A stretch of 14,880 bases of DNA from the NCBI GenBank assembly GCA_964555565.1, contig CAZKTF010000075.1, forward strand, positions 1 through 14,880, read 5' to 3'. The position numbers and the translations under genes were made by a program. Origin of the DNA: CAZKTF01 sp964555565. GTDB taxonomy: Bacteria > Planctomycetota > JAJSAM01 > JAKLKS01. Below the pieces are notes generated by a model. That model searched no databases, was not told where the DNA came from, and worked only from the letters and a program-made list of their open reading frames with translations. This document shows, piece after piece, positions 14,535 through 14,880 of this stretch (its first letter is position 1; each line of letters starts with the position of its first letter).

Positions 14535-14603
14535 GCACCGGGCCGCGTCGCGGCGATCTCCCCGGCGCCCCCGTCCCGCGCGGGCCCGTTGCGGGCCCGG
14601 TGC
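14535..14603 (+). terminator. possible terminator or stem structure after the DUF2203 gene
   Basis: Ten-base arms GCACCGGGCC (14535-14544) and GGCCCGGTGC (14594-14603) enclose two further CGGGCCCG palindromes. The structure starts 18 bp beyond the DUF2203 stop. There is no T tract, and in DNA this GC-rich such pairings can arise by chance. Confidence 0.35.
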
Positions 14604-14653
14604 CCGGTGCGGTCGTTTCCGGTCCTCTGCCCCTCCGGGTTCCAGAATGGGGT

Positions 14654-14681
14654 AGACACGCACGCCCCGCTTCGTATACTT
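14654..14681 (+). promoter_or_regulatory. sigma70-like promoter of the last gene
   Basis: TAGACA (14654-14659), 16 bp, TATACT (14676-14681), each differing from the TTGACA/TATAAT consensus at one position. Transcription would start near 14688, leaving a leader of about 70 nt with CTCCCGGGA-type palindromes (14701-14742) before the ATG at 14762. Confidence 0.6.
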
Positions 14682-14761
14682 GCGCGCTTTTAGCACGGGG
14701 CTCCCGGGAATCTCCGGGCCCTGCGCGAGCGGGCTCCCGGGAGGCACGGAACGGCCACGCG

Positions 14762-14880
14762 ATGATGTTCTTCGACAGCGGCAGCGAGAAGGACACGACG
14801 CGGCGGATCCTCGACTTCTCCATCGCCTGGAAGACCCTGACCTCCCAGTACTACGAGTTCCTCTCCAAGGTCGTCGGGGA
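14762..14880 (+). CDS. unknown protein, N-terminal 39 residues (runs off the window)
   Basis: Two consecutive ATG codons at 14762 and 14765 open a frame that is still open at the window end: MMFFDSGSEKDTTRRILDFS, then IAWKTLTSQYYEFLSKVVG. A GGGAGG lies about 17 bases upstream, further than ideal. A good sigma70-like promoter precedes it. The visible part is amphipathic and soluble-looking, with no signal peptide. I do not recognise the family from 39 residues. Confidence 0.6.
   Translation, partial: MMFFDSGSEKDTTRRILDFSIAWKTLTSQYYEFLSKVVG

Overview
The window is very GC-rich (about 70 % or more over most of its length) bacterial DNA. It contains one 10-N scaffold gap (7046-7055) set in runs of G and C, so it is a draft, probably metagenomic, assembly. 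A lipoprotein-type N-terminus, ClpP, TypA/BipA, an ECF-type sigma factor next to an FHA protein, and a large hybrid histidine kinase fit a Gram-negative bacterium with a big regulatory genome, such as a planctomycete- or myxobacterium-like lineage. I cannot place it further. No rRNA, tRNA or CRISPR array was seen.

Left part (1-6351, all minus strand). Reading in the direction of transcription, this is an accessory locus. It begins with a small predicted beta-sandwich protein (6351-5998). Next comes an 1155-residue Pro/Gly-rich protein (5958-2491) whose end is a pre-toxin segment plus a colicin-E5-like tRNase domain. A tightly coupled small gene, the presumed immunity protein (2506-2180), follows. 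After it lie two tandem 79-bp repeats, then a second, diverged and truncated pre-toxin/E5 cassette without its own immunity gene (2052-1336), which runs into a third copy of the repeat. GC content falls at the start of the intact toxin domain and stays low through the immunity gene, as expected of an exchangeable toxin-immunity module. Downstream is an ECF-like sigma factor (1236-443) whose sigma region 2 and region 4 lie in different frames, separated by a perfect (GGGT)6 tract. An FHA-domain protein (421-1) follows it immediately.

Middle (6352-8000). About 600 bp has no convincing gene, followed by the gap with its homopolymer runs, then a ClpP-type serine protease (7195-7767, plus strand). 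After clpP is a hairpin-rich repeat zone.

Right part (8001-14880). A receiver-PAS-kinase-receiver hybrid histidine kinase (minus) is bracketed by two identical 73-bp direct repeats. A lipoprotein with bacterial Ig-like domains (minus) is divergent from typA/bipA (plus). A DUF2203 protein (plus) and the 5' end of an unknown gene (plus, with a good sigma70-like promoter) follow. The right part looks like ordinary chromosomal background. The left part is the interesting region: a polymorphic toxin/immunity locus with a decayed second cassette, next to a sigma-factor gene that may be switched by a tetranucleotide repeat.
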